64,000 nt of DNA from Oscillospiraceae bacterium (GTDB lineage Bacteria > Bacillota > Clostridia > Oscillospirales > Oscillospiraceae). The notes beneath the pieces were generated by a model. The model saw only the letters and a program-made list of their open reading frames with translations. It was not told the origin of the DNA and did no database searches. The position numbers were made by a program, and so were the translations under genes. Location of the stretch: contig CAJTEA010000001.1 of assembly GCA_910575265.1 (NCBI GenBank), forward strand, positions 310,001 to 374,000, in the 5' to 3' direction. This document shows positions 8,736 through 16,132 of the stretch, piece by piece (the first letter of the stretch is position 1; the number at the start of each line of letters is the position of its first letter).

Positions 8736-9059
8736 ATGGCGAGACTGGAACGTTTCAAAAGCTGGAAGGACACGCTGGAAAAAAACCGGAACATGGTGCT
8801 GTATGTTCTGGTCCTCCTGGGGGGATTGTGTCTTATAACGGCCTGGGGGCTGCTGCCGGACGTGGCCAGCATTGATCCGGACATTGATGAGGTCATTTAT
8901 CACCCCAAATGGCAGCTGATCGCCATGCACGGCGGGATGATGGGTGTGTTCGCGATTCTGTTCTGGAGAAAGCCCCGGGAGCTGGTCTACCTGACCGGCT
9001 ATATCATCAGCCTGGGGCTGACGCTGATGATGCTGTATGCCAATCTGGGGGCGATATGA
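8736..9059 (+). CDS. small integral membrane protein
   Basis: A 107-residue protein with three predicted helices (about residues 18-38, 62-78 and 82-105). It starts 9 bp after argS with AAGGAGG as ribosome site, and its stop overlaps the ATG of the Nudix gene, so it belongs to the argS operon. I do not recognise a family. Confidence 0.7.
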   Translation: MARLERFKSWKDTLEKNRNMVLYVLVLLGGLCLITAWGLLPDVASIDPDIDEVIYHPKWQLIAMHGGMMGVFAILFWRKPRELVYLTGYIISLGLTLMMLYANLGAI

Positions 9060-9685
9060 CCGGGATGGAGCTGAAAAAGCTGGAGAAACGGCTGAGGACC
9101 CGCGCCCCCGGCCTGATGGACTCCCGCCGCTCCTATGCGGTGCTGGTGCCGCTGGTGGAGCGGGAGGGGGAGCTGTGCCTGCTCTATGAGGTCCGGGCCA
9201 AAACCCTGCGCCGCCAGCCGGGGGAGGTCTGCTTTCCCGGAGGACGGATGGAGCCGGGTGAGACCCCGGAGGAGTGCGCCCTGCGGGAGACCTGGGAGGA
9301 GCTGGCTATCCCCTCCGGAGCGGTACGCCTGCTGGGCCGGCTGGATTTTATCGCCCACCGGGCCAACTTCCTGATGTGGCCGGTTTTAGGCGTGGTGGAC
9401 AGCAAGGCTCCGGAGCGGATGGTTCCAAGCCCCGCCGAGGTGGACGAGGTGTTTTTCGTCCCCCTGTCCCATCTTTTGGAGGCGGAGCCCATCGAATACA
9501 CCTACGACCTGATCCCCACTCCGGCGGACAACTTTCCTTATGAGCTCATCGGCATCCCCCGGGACTACCAGTGGCGGCGCGGACAGGAAAATGTCCCCGT
9601 CTACCCCTGGCGGGGCCATGCCATCTGGGGACTTACCGGGCGGATTACCCGAAATTTCATACAGATATGCGGGACCCCCGGCTAA
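9056..9685 (+). CDS. CoA pyrophosphatase-type Nudix hydrolase
   Basis: A 209-residue Nudix hydrolase. The Nudix box reads GRMEPGETPEECALRETWEE, with the metal-binding RExxWEE intact. It is preceded by LRRQPGEVCFPGG, which resembles the UPF0035 signature of CoA pyrophosphatases (NUDT7/NudL type). It would cleave CoA or acyl-CoA to phosphopantetheine and 3',5'-ADP. The start at ATG 9056 overlaps the upstream stop; ATG 9065 is a possible alternative. The 3' end is built into the terminator stem. Confidence 0.8.
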   Translation: MTGMELKKLEKRLRTRAPGLMDSRRSYAVLVPLVEREGELCLLYEVRAKTLRRQPGEVCFPGGRMEPGETPEECALRETWEELAIPSGAVRLLGRLDFIAHRANFLMWPVLGVVDSKAPERMVPSPAEVDEVFFVPLSHLLEAEPIEYTYDLIPTPADNFPYELIGIPRDYQWRRGQENVPVYPWRGHAIWGLTGRITRNFIQICGTPG

Positions 9686-9710
9686 GCCGGGGGTCCTCCG
9701 CTTATTCTTT
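9672..9710. terminator. intrinsic terminator overlapping the Nudix stop codon
   Basis: An 11-bp perfect stem (GGACCCCCGGC and complement) whose loop is the TAA stop of the Nudix gene, followed by a T-rich tail. It also serves the small gene on the opposite strand, which ends at 9702. Confidence 0.8.
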
Positions 9711-9827
9711 TTCCCGCTCCGCTTTCTCGATCAGCGCCTTGATGGCACAGTCCAGCGCGGGGATGGCTTTGGCTGTGCTGTACTGCTTCATGTGCTCCAG
9801 CTCCCGGATGGCCTCTTTTGTGGTCAT
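9702..9827 (-). CDS. 41-residue hypothetical protein
   Basis: A short, highly charged, helical product beginning MTTKEAIRELEHMKQYSTA and ending EKAEREKE. It has a good Shine-Dalgarno (AAAGGAGTG) and a terminator immediately downstream. Small helical genes of this kind are frequent in Oscillospiraceae and their phages. The function is unknown. Confidence 0.6.
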   Translation of the reverse strand: MTTKEAIRELEHMKQYSTAKAIPALDCAIKALIEKAEREKE

Positions 9828-9888
9828 GGCACTCACACTCCTTTACGGTTGTTATTTTACCACAACACCGAGGGAAAACGCAAGGACT

Positions 9889-10062
9889 TTACGGCTGGTT
9901 TTCGCTCCTTTGCTTCGGGCTCCGGCAGCTGGAGAGGGCGAGGGACAAAAGGGCCAGCACCAGCAGCCGTTTCCAGGGGTTGGTTGTCCAGACCAGCCAG
10001 AGGACCGACCGGACGATGGACCACAGACAGCCGGCCCAAAGCAGGATGACGGCTGTCCGCAT
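9889..10062 (-). CDS. small two-helix membrane protein of the ABC operon
   Basis: A 57-residue product with two hydrophobic helices separated by a short basic turn. Its ATG lies one base after the stop of the ABC permease, and the ribosome site (AAGGAGTAC) is inside the permease gene, so it is the coupled last gene of the GntR-ABC operon. It may be an accessory subunit or stabiliser of the permease (inference). Confidence 0.6.
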   Translation of the reverse strand: MRTAVILLWAGCLWSIVRSVLWLVWTTNPWKRLLVLALLSLALSSCRSPKQRSENQP

Positions 10063-10063
10063 C

Positions 10064-10714
10064 TCAGTACTCCTTCCCCGCCACGACGCGGCAGGAGATG
10101 AGGTAGGAGACGAACAGCAGCACCAGTCCGGCCAGGGGCAGCAGGGCGGCTCCCCCGACCACCACAGAGGGGGGCAGGGTCTCAAACCGGTTCAGGGCGG
10201 AGAAGTCCAGCAGTTCCGCCTTGGCCAGCAGCACGATGGCGATGGTGGGAATGAAAATGATGGCGTACAGGTAGGGCCGGGCCCGCTCCGCCCCCAGCTT
10301 GTAGCATAGGGGGAGGAGGATGGCGGGTATTAGCAGTCCAATGGTGGCGGATACCATCAGAGTGAGCAGCATTTCCATCAGGTTCTCTTGTTGGAGCAGA
10401 TGAATGAATGCGGTGCCAAACAGGCCTAAGGAGAAGGTACACAGGGCCAGCGCCAGCACAAAAAGATACCGGGCTCCCACTACCCTGCTCCGCCCCAAGG
10501 GGAGGGACATGGCGTACCGGTCCCACTTGGCTTGCTCGTCATAGGCGAAAGCGGTGATGGGCAGCACCATGAGCATCACTTGAATAAACGTGATAATAAA
10601 GCCGAAGTTTAAAACATCCAGACAGGCCAGCACGGCGTAGAGTACCATAATCAGCAGATAAGACTTCAAGGTCTTGCGCATGACAAGGGAATCTTTCATA
10701 ATCAAACCAGTCAT
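10064..10714 (-). CDS. ABC-2 type transporter permease
   Basis: A 216-residue membrane protein with six hydrophobic helices and the ABC-2 permease layout, preceded and coupled (ATGA overlap) by its ATPase gene. Together they form an exporter of the BcrA/YtrB class. The substrate is unknown; relatives under YtrA-type repressors respond to cell-wall-active antibiotics or other envelope stress. Confidence 0.8.
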   Translation of the reverse strand: MTGLIMKDSLVMRKTLKSYLLIMVLYAVLACLDVLNFGFIITFIQVMLMVLPITAFAYDEQAKWDRYAMSLPLGRSRVVGARYLFVLALALCTFSLGLFGTAFIHLLQQENLMEMLLTLMVSATIGLLIPAILLPLCYKLGAERARPYLYAIIFIPTIAIVLLAKAELLDFSALNRFETLPPSVVVGGAALLPLAGLVLLFVSYLISCRVVAGKEY

Positions 10715-11571
10715 TTTGTTTCTCCTTTCCCCACAAAGAGCATGATATCTTCCAGCGTAGTCCGCTCCACCAGCAGCATGGGGTATTTGCGGGCGAAGGC
10801 GGAGCGGTCCTTTACCAGGGCCTCACAGCCGAAGGTCCCCTTTCGGGCGCGGAGGATGTCCCGGGGGTCGATGGATTCCAGCTGGGCGGCGGTACAGCCC
10901 ACCCGGCCGTAGCTGTCCAGGATGTTGTCTTTGGCGTCGGACAGCACCACCTGGCCCTGGTGGATGTAGGCGATGTAGTCGGCCACCTTCTCCAGGTCAG
11001 AGGTGATGTGGCTGGACATGAGGATGGCGTGGTCCTCGTCCTGGATAAAGCCCAAAAACTCGTCCAGAATCTCGTCCCGGATCACTGGGTCCAGGCCGGC
11101 GGTGGCCTCGTCCAGGATAAGCAGCTTGGGCCGGTGGGCCAGCGCCGCGGACAGGGACAGCTTCATCTTCATCCCCCGGGAGAACTCCTTGATGAATTTC
11201 TTCTCCGGCAGGCCGAATTTACTCAGGTAGTCCCGGAACAGGCCCTGGTCCCAGTTCTGGTAGGCGGGGGCCAGGATGCTGCCCACGTCCCGGGGACGGA
11301 GGGTGTCGTGGAAGAAGCACTCGTCCAGCACCACGCCCACGTCTTGCTTGGCGAGGCGCTCCTCCCGGACGTTGTCGTACCCCAGCAGGGTGATCTCCCC
11401 CGTGTCCCGGCGGATCAGGTTCAGGACGCACTTGATGGTGGTGGTTTTGCCCGCTCCGTTCTCCCCAATCAGCCCCAGAATGGAGCCGCCGGGAAGGGTC
11501 AGATCGATATTGTTCAGGGCGAAGTCCCCATAGGACTTGCAAAGCCCCTTGATTTCAATACAATTTGTCAT
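10711..11571 (-). CDS. ABC transporter ATP-binding protein (YtrB/BcrA type)
   Basis: A 286-residue ATPase with Walker A (GENGAGKTTT), the signature region (FSRGMKMKLSLSAALAHRP), Walker B (LLILDEATAGLDP) and switch region (MSSHI). The signature FSRGMK in place of LSGGQ is typical of this exporter class. The start overlaps the GntR stop (ATGA), so regulator, ATPase, permease and small membrane protein form one operon. Confidence 0.88.
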   Translation of the reverse strand: MTNCIEIKGLCKSYGDFALNNIDLTLPGGSILGLIGENGAGKTTTIKCVLNLIRRDTGEITLLGYDNVREERLAKQDVGVVLDECFFHDTLRPRDVGSILAPAYQNWDQGLFRDYLSKFGLPEKKFIKEFSRGMKMKLSLSAALAHRPKLLILDEATAGLDPVIRDEILDEFLGFIQDEDHAILMSSHITSDLEKVADYIAYIHQGQVVLSDAKDNILDSYGRVGCTAAQLESIDPRDILRARKGTFGCEALVKDRSAFARKYPMLLVERTTLEDIMLFVGKGETK

Positions 11572-11948
11572 AATTCGTCACCTTTATACAAAATATCCAG
11601 CATTTCGTGTAGTTCCTCCAGAGGAAAGGCGCCCCTCCGGGCCTCCTCCACCGCCTGGGACAGCTTTTCTTCCACTTTCCGCAGCTGTGCTTCCCGCAGC
11701 AGCTCCCGGTTTTGAGGGGCCACAAAGCAGCCCTTTCCCGGGACGTTCTCCAGAAAGCCGGCCCGCTCCAGCTCCTCATAGGCCCGCTTGGTGGTGATGA
11801 CTGAGATGCGCAGCTCTTTGGCCAGCAGCCGCATAGAGGGCAGGGCGTCCCCCGCCGACAGTGTTCCGGCCATAATCTGCTCTTTGACCTGGTCGGTGAT
11901 CTGCTCATAGATGGGTTTTCCGCTGGTGTTGCTCAATATGATATCCAT
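11568..11948 (-). CDS. GntR family (YtrA subfamily) transcriptional regulator
   Basis: A 126-residue regulator with an N-terminal winged helix (PIYEQITDQVKEQIMAGTL, then LAKELRISVITTKRAYEEL) and only a short helical C-terminus, the YtrA layout without a large effector domain. It heads the ABC operon and presumably represses it from the palindrome at 12041-12061. Length and domain content are normal for the subfamily. Confidence 0.88.
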   Translation of the reverse strand: MDIILSNTSGKPIYEQITDQVKEQIMAGTLSAGDALPSMRLLAKELRISVITTKRAYEELERAGFLENVPGKGCFVAPQNRELLREAQLRKVEEKLSQAVEEARRGAFPLEELHEMLDILYKGDEL

Positions 11949-12040
11949 TTGGCCTGCCTTTCAACAGCGGGCGGGGTCCTGACTGCCGGCCTGCGCGCGG
12001 GTCCCGCGCCAGGGTCCTCACCGCTGTCATTTTGGGTTTA

Positions 12041-12061
12041 GTGTATATATACTATATACAC
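12041..12061. promoter_or_regulatory. operator palindrome for the GntR/YtrA regulator
   Basis: GTGTATATA-TAC-TATATACAC, a perfect 9-bp inverted repeat with a 3-bp centre. It abuts the -10 box of the promoter reading into the GntR gene and covers the likely transcription start. GTGTA...TACAC half sites are typical of YtrA-type repressors. Confidence 0.8.
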
Positions 12062-12089
12062 AGTATAGCGCCTTTTTTTCATTTGTCAA
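12062..12089 (-). promoter_or_regulatory. promoter of the GntR-ABC operon
   Basis: Minus-strand TTGACA (12089-12084), a 16-bp spacer and TATACT (12067-12062), directly followed by the operator palindrome. A bound repressor would block initiation. Confidence 0.8.
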
Positions 12090-12131
12090 TAGGGGCGCGA
12101 AATTTTTGTCCTTCCATTTCACAAAAAACAG

Positions 12132-12162
12132 AAGGACCGCTCCCGTTGGAGCGGTCCTTTTT
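12132..12162. terminator. intrinsic terminator after pyk
   Basis: A 12-bp stem (AAGGACCGCTCC and complement) with a 4-base loop, T-rich on the plus side and A-rich on the other, so usable in both directions. Confidence 0.8.
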
Positions 12163-12172
12163 ATGTACGTGG

Positions 12173-13603
12173 TCACATGGCCTCTTCATCAATCACCTGG
12201 GCCTTAATCAGGTTGGTGCAGCCACTTTTACCCAAGGGGATTCCGGCGGTGATGACCACTACGTCGCCGTGCTGGACCAGCTTTTCCTTCACCGCTACCT
12301 CGGTGGCCAGAGAGAAAATGCGGTCGGTGGAGGTGACCTCGCCGGTGAGGTAGGGGGTTATACCCCAGGAGATGTTCAGCTGACGGCGCACTTTCTCATG
12401 CATGGTGAGGGCGGCGATGGAGCAGGCGGGGCGGAAGCGGCAGATCATCCGGGCGCTGCGGCCGGAGTTGGTGGCGGCCAGGATGGCTTTGGCCTCCAGG
12501 TCCTTGGCGGTGAGGCAGCAGGTGTGGGTGATGGCGTCGTTGAGGTCGGAGGAGGTCTCAATGCGCTGCTTCTGGAACTGTTTCCAGTAGTCGATGGCCC
12601 CCTCTGTCTCGGTGACAATGCCCACCATGGCCTTCAGGGCGTTGACCGGGTACTTGCCTCCGGCGGTCTCGCCGGAGAGCATCACGCAGCCGGTGCCGTC
12701 ATACACGGCGTTGGCCACGTCGGATACCTCGGCCCGGGTGGGCCGGGGGTTACGGATCATAGAGTCCAGCATCTGGGTGGCGGTAATCACCGGCTTGCCC
12801 GCCTGGAGGCCCTTGCGGATCATCTGCTTTTGCAGGATGGGAACCCGGGCGGCGGGAATTTCCACCCCCAGGTCGCCCCGGGCCACCATGATGCCGTCAG
12901 CGGCGTCCATGATCTCGTCCAGGTTGTCCACGCCCTCCTGGTTTTCAATCTTGGCGATGATCTTCACATCGTCTCCGCCGCACTCATGGAGGACCGCCCG
13001 GACCGCCTCCACATCCGCCGCCCGGCGGACAAAGGAGGCGGCGATAAAGTCAAAGTCGTTCTCCACGCCGAAACGGATGTCGTCGATGTCCTTCTCCGTG
13101 AGGGCGGGCAGCTGGATGTGGACGCCGGGAATGTTGATGGACTTGTTGGCGGACAGAGTGCCGCCGTTCTCCACCGTGCAGATGATTTTTGTGCCCTCAA
13201 TCCGGTCCACCCGGATGGCCACCAGGCCGTCGTCAATCAGAATCTCCTGGCCGGGGGACAGCTCCTCGTGAAGCCGGGGGTAGGTGACGGACACCCAGCC
13301 CTGGTTGCCCACAATATCCTCGGTGGTGAGGGTAAAGACGTCCCCTTCCTCCAGGGTGATGGACTTGGTTTCAAAGCTTTTAATGCGGATCTCAGGTCCC
13401 TTGGTGTCCAGAATGGTAGCCACCGGACGTCCCATGGAATCCCGGACGCTTTTCAGCATGTTCAGCCGCTCCAGGTGCTCGGCGTGGCTGCCGTGGGAAA
13501 AGTTGAACCGGGCCGCGTCCATGCCGGTGCGGATGAGGGTGCGAATCATATCCTCGCTGTCCACCGCGGGGCCCAGGGTGCAGATGATTTTTGTTCTTCT
13601 CAT
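12173..13603 (-). CDS. pyk: pyruvate kinase
   Basis: A 476-residue glycolytic enzyme converting phosphoenolpyruvate and ADP to pyruvate and ATP. It has the N-terminal TIM-barrel start (TKIICTLGPAVDSEDMI), the catalytic NFSHG segment, the signature IMVARGDLGVEIP and the C-terminal allosteric domain. It lacks the extra PEP-utiliser domain seen in many Bacilli, giving the shorter length class. A strong ribosome site (AAGGAGGTAAC) precedes ATG. It is monocistronic, with a terminator 10 bp past the stop. Confidence 0.95.
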   Translation of the reverse strand: MRRTKIICTLGPAVDSEDMIRTLIRTGMDAARFNFSHGSHAEHLERLNMLKSVRDSMGRPVATILDTKGPEIRIKSFETKSITLEEGDVFTLTTEDIVGNQGWVSVTYPRLHEELSPGQEILIDDGLVAIRVDRIEGTKIICTVENGGTLSANKSINIPGVHIQLPALTEKDIDDIRFGVENDFDFIAASFVRRAADVEAVRAVLHECGGDDVKIIAKIENQEGVDNLDEIMDAADGIMVARGDLGVEIPAARVPILQKQMIRKGLQAGKPVITATQMLDSMIRNPRPTRAEVSDVANAVYDGTGCVMLSGETAGGKYPVNALKAMVGIVTETEGAIDYWKQFQKQRIETSSDLNDAITHTCCLTAKDLEAKAILAATNSGRSARMICRFRPACSIAALTMHEKVRRQLNISWGITPYLTGEVTSTDRIFSLATEVAVKEKLVQHGDVVVITAGIPLGKSGCTNLIKAQVIDEEAM

Positions 13604-13750
13604 GTAGTTACCTCCTTCGGGTATCTCATCCTTATTCTATGCTTACGCCCCCTATGTTACAGGAAAAGAATGAAGTTGAAAAGGGGTGATTTTCACAAAA
13701 ATCATAAATTTCAGGTCAAAAAGTATACTGTTTTGTTCTTTGATTATTTA

Positions 13751-13758
13751 TATTAAAT
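13751..13758. repeat. left target-site duplication of the IS element
   Basis: TATTAAAT, identical to 14745-14752 on the other side of the element. Eight bases is the duplication size of IS1595-family elements. Confidence 0.85.
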
Positions 13759-14744
13759 TGTGGTTATCCCTTTTAAACAGCCAGAGCAAAGTCCTGATTA
13801 TGGGATATACCGGAGAGTAAAATCAAGCCATGAACCCAAAGTGGAGGGAAAGAGTCATGGCAAAGAGCAAGCGGTATCCTCTGGTGGCATTCATGAACGA
13901 GTTTTCCACCGAGGCAAAATGCCGGGAGTATTGGCAAATTTGCGGTGGGCAGGCGGATTTGTTTGCCCGAAATGCGGCTGCCGCCACGCTTGTCTGCTAT
14001 CCAATGGTCGTTATCAATGTGCCGACTGCCGCAGGCAAACCTCAGTGACAGCGGGAACAGTGCTTCACAAGAGCCATATGCCACTGACGCAGTGGTTTCT
14101 GGCATTCTATTTTGTGAGCCAGGATAAGCGGGGCATTTCCGCCGTTCAACTGGCGGCGATGCTTGGAACAACCTACAAAACCGCCTGGTCCATGCTCAGA
14201 CGCATCCGTATTGCCATGGGCCAGCGGGATGAAACCCATCAGCTGTGCGGGGTTATCGAGTTTGATGATGCGTACTTTGGTGGGCTAACTGTTGGCAAAA
14301 AACGGGGCCGGGGTACAGAAAAGGCGAAAGTTTTTGTGGCCGTGTCTCTGGATGAGCGGGGGAATCCTCTCTATGCCAAGATGCGGGTCACACAGAAGAT
14401 CAAGCGGGCCTGTGTCAAAAAATTTGCCCAAGCTGCGTTTGCCCAGGGCAGTACGATTCACAGTGATGGTTACAGAAGTTATATCCCGGCTTTAAAAGAC
14501 TATACCCATGAGCACAAACCCTACGATCCCAATTCTGGTTTGCTCCACTGGCTGCATATCGTAATCAGCAATGCCAAGGCGTTCATCCTGGGTACTTACC
14601 ATGGCCTGCCCAAGAAGCACCTCCAAGCCTACTTGGACGAATATTGCTTCCGTTTCAGCCGCCGTGACTTTGGCCCCCGCCTCCTGGAACGTCTGGCCTT
14701 AGCTGTCGGCACTTCTGCACGGCTGAGTTAAAGGGATAACCACA
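13759..14744 (+). mobile_element. IS1595-family insertion sequence, complete ends
   Basis: A 986-bp element bounded by inverted repeats TGTGGTTATCCCTTT (13759-13773 and complement at 14730-14744) and flanked by the 8-bp direct repeat TATTAAAT. It carries one transposase gene, which is frameshifted. It lies in an AT-rich stretch between pyk and metG. Intact ends and duplication indicate a fairly recent insertion. Confidence 0.92.
13857..14731 (+). pseudogene. IS1595-family transposase, frameshifted
   Basis: The reading starts at ATG 13857 (GGAGGG upstream) with MAKSKRYPLVAFMNEFSTEA and continues to CREY. The rest of the protein is in another frame: a zinc ribbon (CPKCGCRHAC...CADCRR) then the DDE-type domain with EFDDAYFGG, HSDGYRSY and HWLHIVISNAKAF. 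Adding one T in the TATT run at 13929-13932 would join the two parts (REYLANLRWAGGF), so a single-base deletion explains the break. Programmed frameshifting is possible, but no slippery heptamer is evident. Confidence 0.85.
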
Positions 14745-14752
14745 TATTAAAT
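14745..14752. repeat. right target-site duplication of the IS element
   Basis: TATTAAAT, matching 13751-13758. Confidence 0.85.
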
Positions 14753-14845
14753 TTACTTAAATAAAAAACTTATGTTGACAACAAGTATAAAAAATGGTAT
14801 AATTTAGACAAGCAACAGGAAGAAGTAGAAGATAAATTAGACTAA

Positions 14846-15826
14846 ATGAACAAAAAAAGAGTGCGCATTATGAAAAAGAAATTATCATTGTTTTTAGCAA
14901 TTCTTTTACTTCAGGTGTCTTTTCCTTTAAATGCTTTTGCACTTGAAACAAATCACGAACTGAATGCAAATCAAATCAATTTAGTTAACGAATTACTAGA
15001 TACTCGGCTCGCTTTAATTGGTCAGGAAGATTATAGTATGTTGGATAAAATTGACCAGGATTTGATAAGCCTTGGAGTAAAAAAATTGACTTTTAATGAG
15101 GTGATGGGGATTAATTGCAATGAAATATCTCCATATGTTGAGCACCCCGTAACTGATAATATGTATTGGTATTCATATTGGGAATCATACAAATACAACG
15201 GGATTCAATACAGAGTTCAAACAGTGATAGCACAACCTAAAAAAGGTTATGCCTCGTCATTGTTGATGTCGGGGCACCATGTTATTGAAAAAGAACCGTC
15301 TATTGATTGGATAGCAGGATCGGTAAATGCAGCGTCAGTAATTGCGTATAGTGGTGTCGGTGAATTAATTCCAGGAGCATCAATTTCTATTACAATTTAT
15401 GATTCCGTAAAAGCTTTTGTATCAGGGATTTCCAAGATTACAAAGATCACTTCCGCATCAATATCCTATGCTTATTCACACACAGCGGAAGTACGCTTTA
15501 AGTATGTTAGACCAGCAGATGCCCCTGCTAACTCGGAGAGTTTAGCATTCATCTGCTCAAAAGGAATCACTTCTGTCGGCTATCAATACCCCGAATTTAA
15601 CTTTATTGGAGGATCTGCTGAACCGAATGTTATACAGGGTAAACAGACTGTTGAATCTATACCAGAAAAATATGATGATAATAAAACTGCCGTTGAAGCA
15701 TATGTTAATATGTATACTGGTGCATGTGATTATGTCAGTCGTGTTAAAATAACAGGACCGGAAAGTAAAATTGTTTCTTATATTTATCCGCCGGTTCCCT
15801 CCCATCCATGGCAATTAGTGGGGTGA
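14846..15826 (+). CDS. secreted protein of unknown function, AT-rich gene
   Basis: A 326-residue protein with a Sec signal peptide ending near FPLNAFA; the mature part has no recognised domain. A region around residues 160-205 is hydrophobic and glycine/serine rich (VNAASVIAYSGVGELIPGAS...), which could insert in or bind a membrane. The gene uses many AT-ending codons, unlike its GC-rich neighbours, and lies next to an insertion sequence, so recent transfer is likely. The start may be 14846 or the inner ATG at 14870, which gives a more usual signal peptide (MKKKLSLFLAILLL); neither has a strong ribosome site. Confidence 0.7.
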   Translation: MNKKRVRIMKKKLSLFLAILLLQVSFPLNAFALETNHELNANQINLVNELLDTRLALIGQEDYSMLDKIDQDLISLGVKKLTFNEVMGINCNEISPYVEHPVTDNMYWYSYWESYKYNGIQYRVQTVIAQPKKGYASSLLMSGHHVIEKEPSIDWIAGSVNAASVIAYSGVGELIPGASISITIYDSVKAFVSGISKITKITSASISYAYSHTAEVRFKYVRPADAPANSESLAFICSKGITSVGYQYPEFNFIGGSAEPNVIQGKQTVESIPEKYDDNKTAVEAYVNMYTGACDYVSRVKITGPESKIVSYIYPPVPSHPWQLVG

Positions 15827-16083
15827 AATTTTTGAAGCCACGTCAAGCCAAAGTAATTTTTCTCTCTGTTACTGTGCTGGGTCTTCTTATCCTTTTGTCT
15901 GTAAAATGGATTCCGAACAAGTGGTGGAGAGGGGTTTGCGCTATTTCAGGCTTTCTTACGTGTATCATCGGGCAGCTGCTTCTTCTTGTACTATGGAAAT
16001 GCCCGCATTGTGGTAAGCTCTTACCTGGAACTGGAATGCTTGGAATGAAACATTGTCCATACTGCGGCAATCAGTTGGATTAA
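15808..16083 (+). CDS. membrane protein with C-terminal zinc ribbon
   Basis: A 91-residue protein with two hydrophobic helices (about residues 15-30 and 41-62) followed by a CPHCG...CPYCG zinc ribbon. It overlaps the end of the AT-rich secreted-protein gene; a GTG at 15823 overlapping the upstream stop is another possible start. The pair is probably co-transcribed and acquired together. Function unknown. Confidence 0.6.
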   Translation: MAISGVKFLKPRQAKVIFLSVTVLGLLILLSVKWIPNKWWRGVCAISGFLTCIIGQLLLLVLWKCPHCGKLLPGTGMLGMKHCPYCGNQLD

Positions 16084-16088
16084 AGCCT

Positions 16089-16132
16089 AATAATAACAGA
16101 ATCCTCCTGATCAGGAGGATTCTGTTATTATT
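16089..16132. terminator. 44-bp perfect palindrome, bidirectional terminator
   Basis: Two 22-base arms, centre between 16110 and 16111, core AATCCTCCTGATCAGGAGGATT. It separates the zinc-ribbon gene from metG and overlaps the last codons of metG. Confidence 0.8.

Noticed and set aside
6897-8930. Minus-strand open frame of about 680 codons over argS
   Set aside because: Shadow of argS with no start signal or family features.
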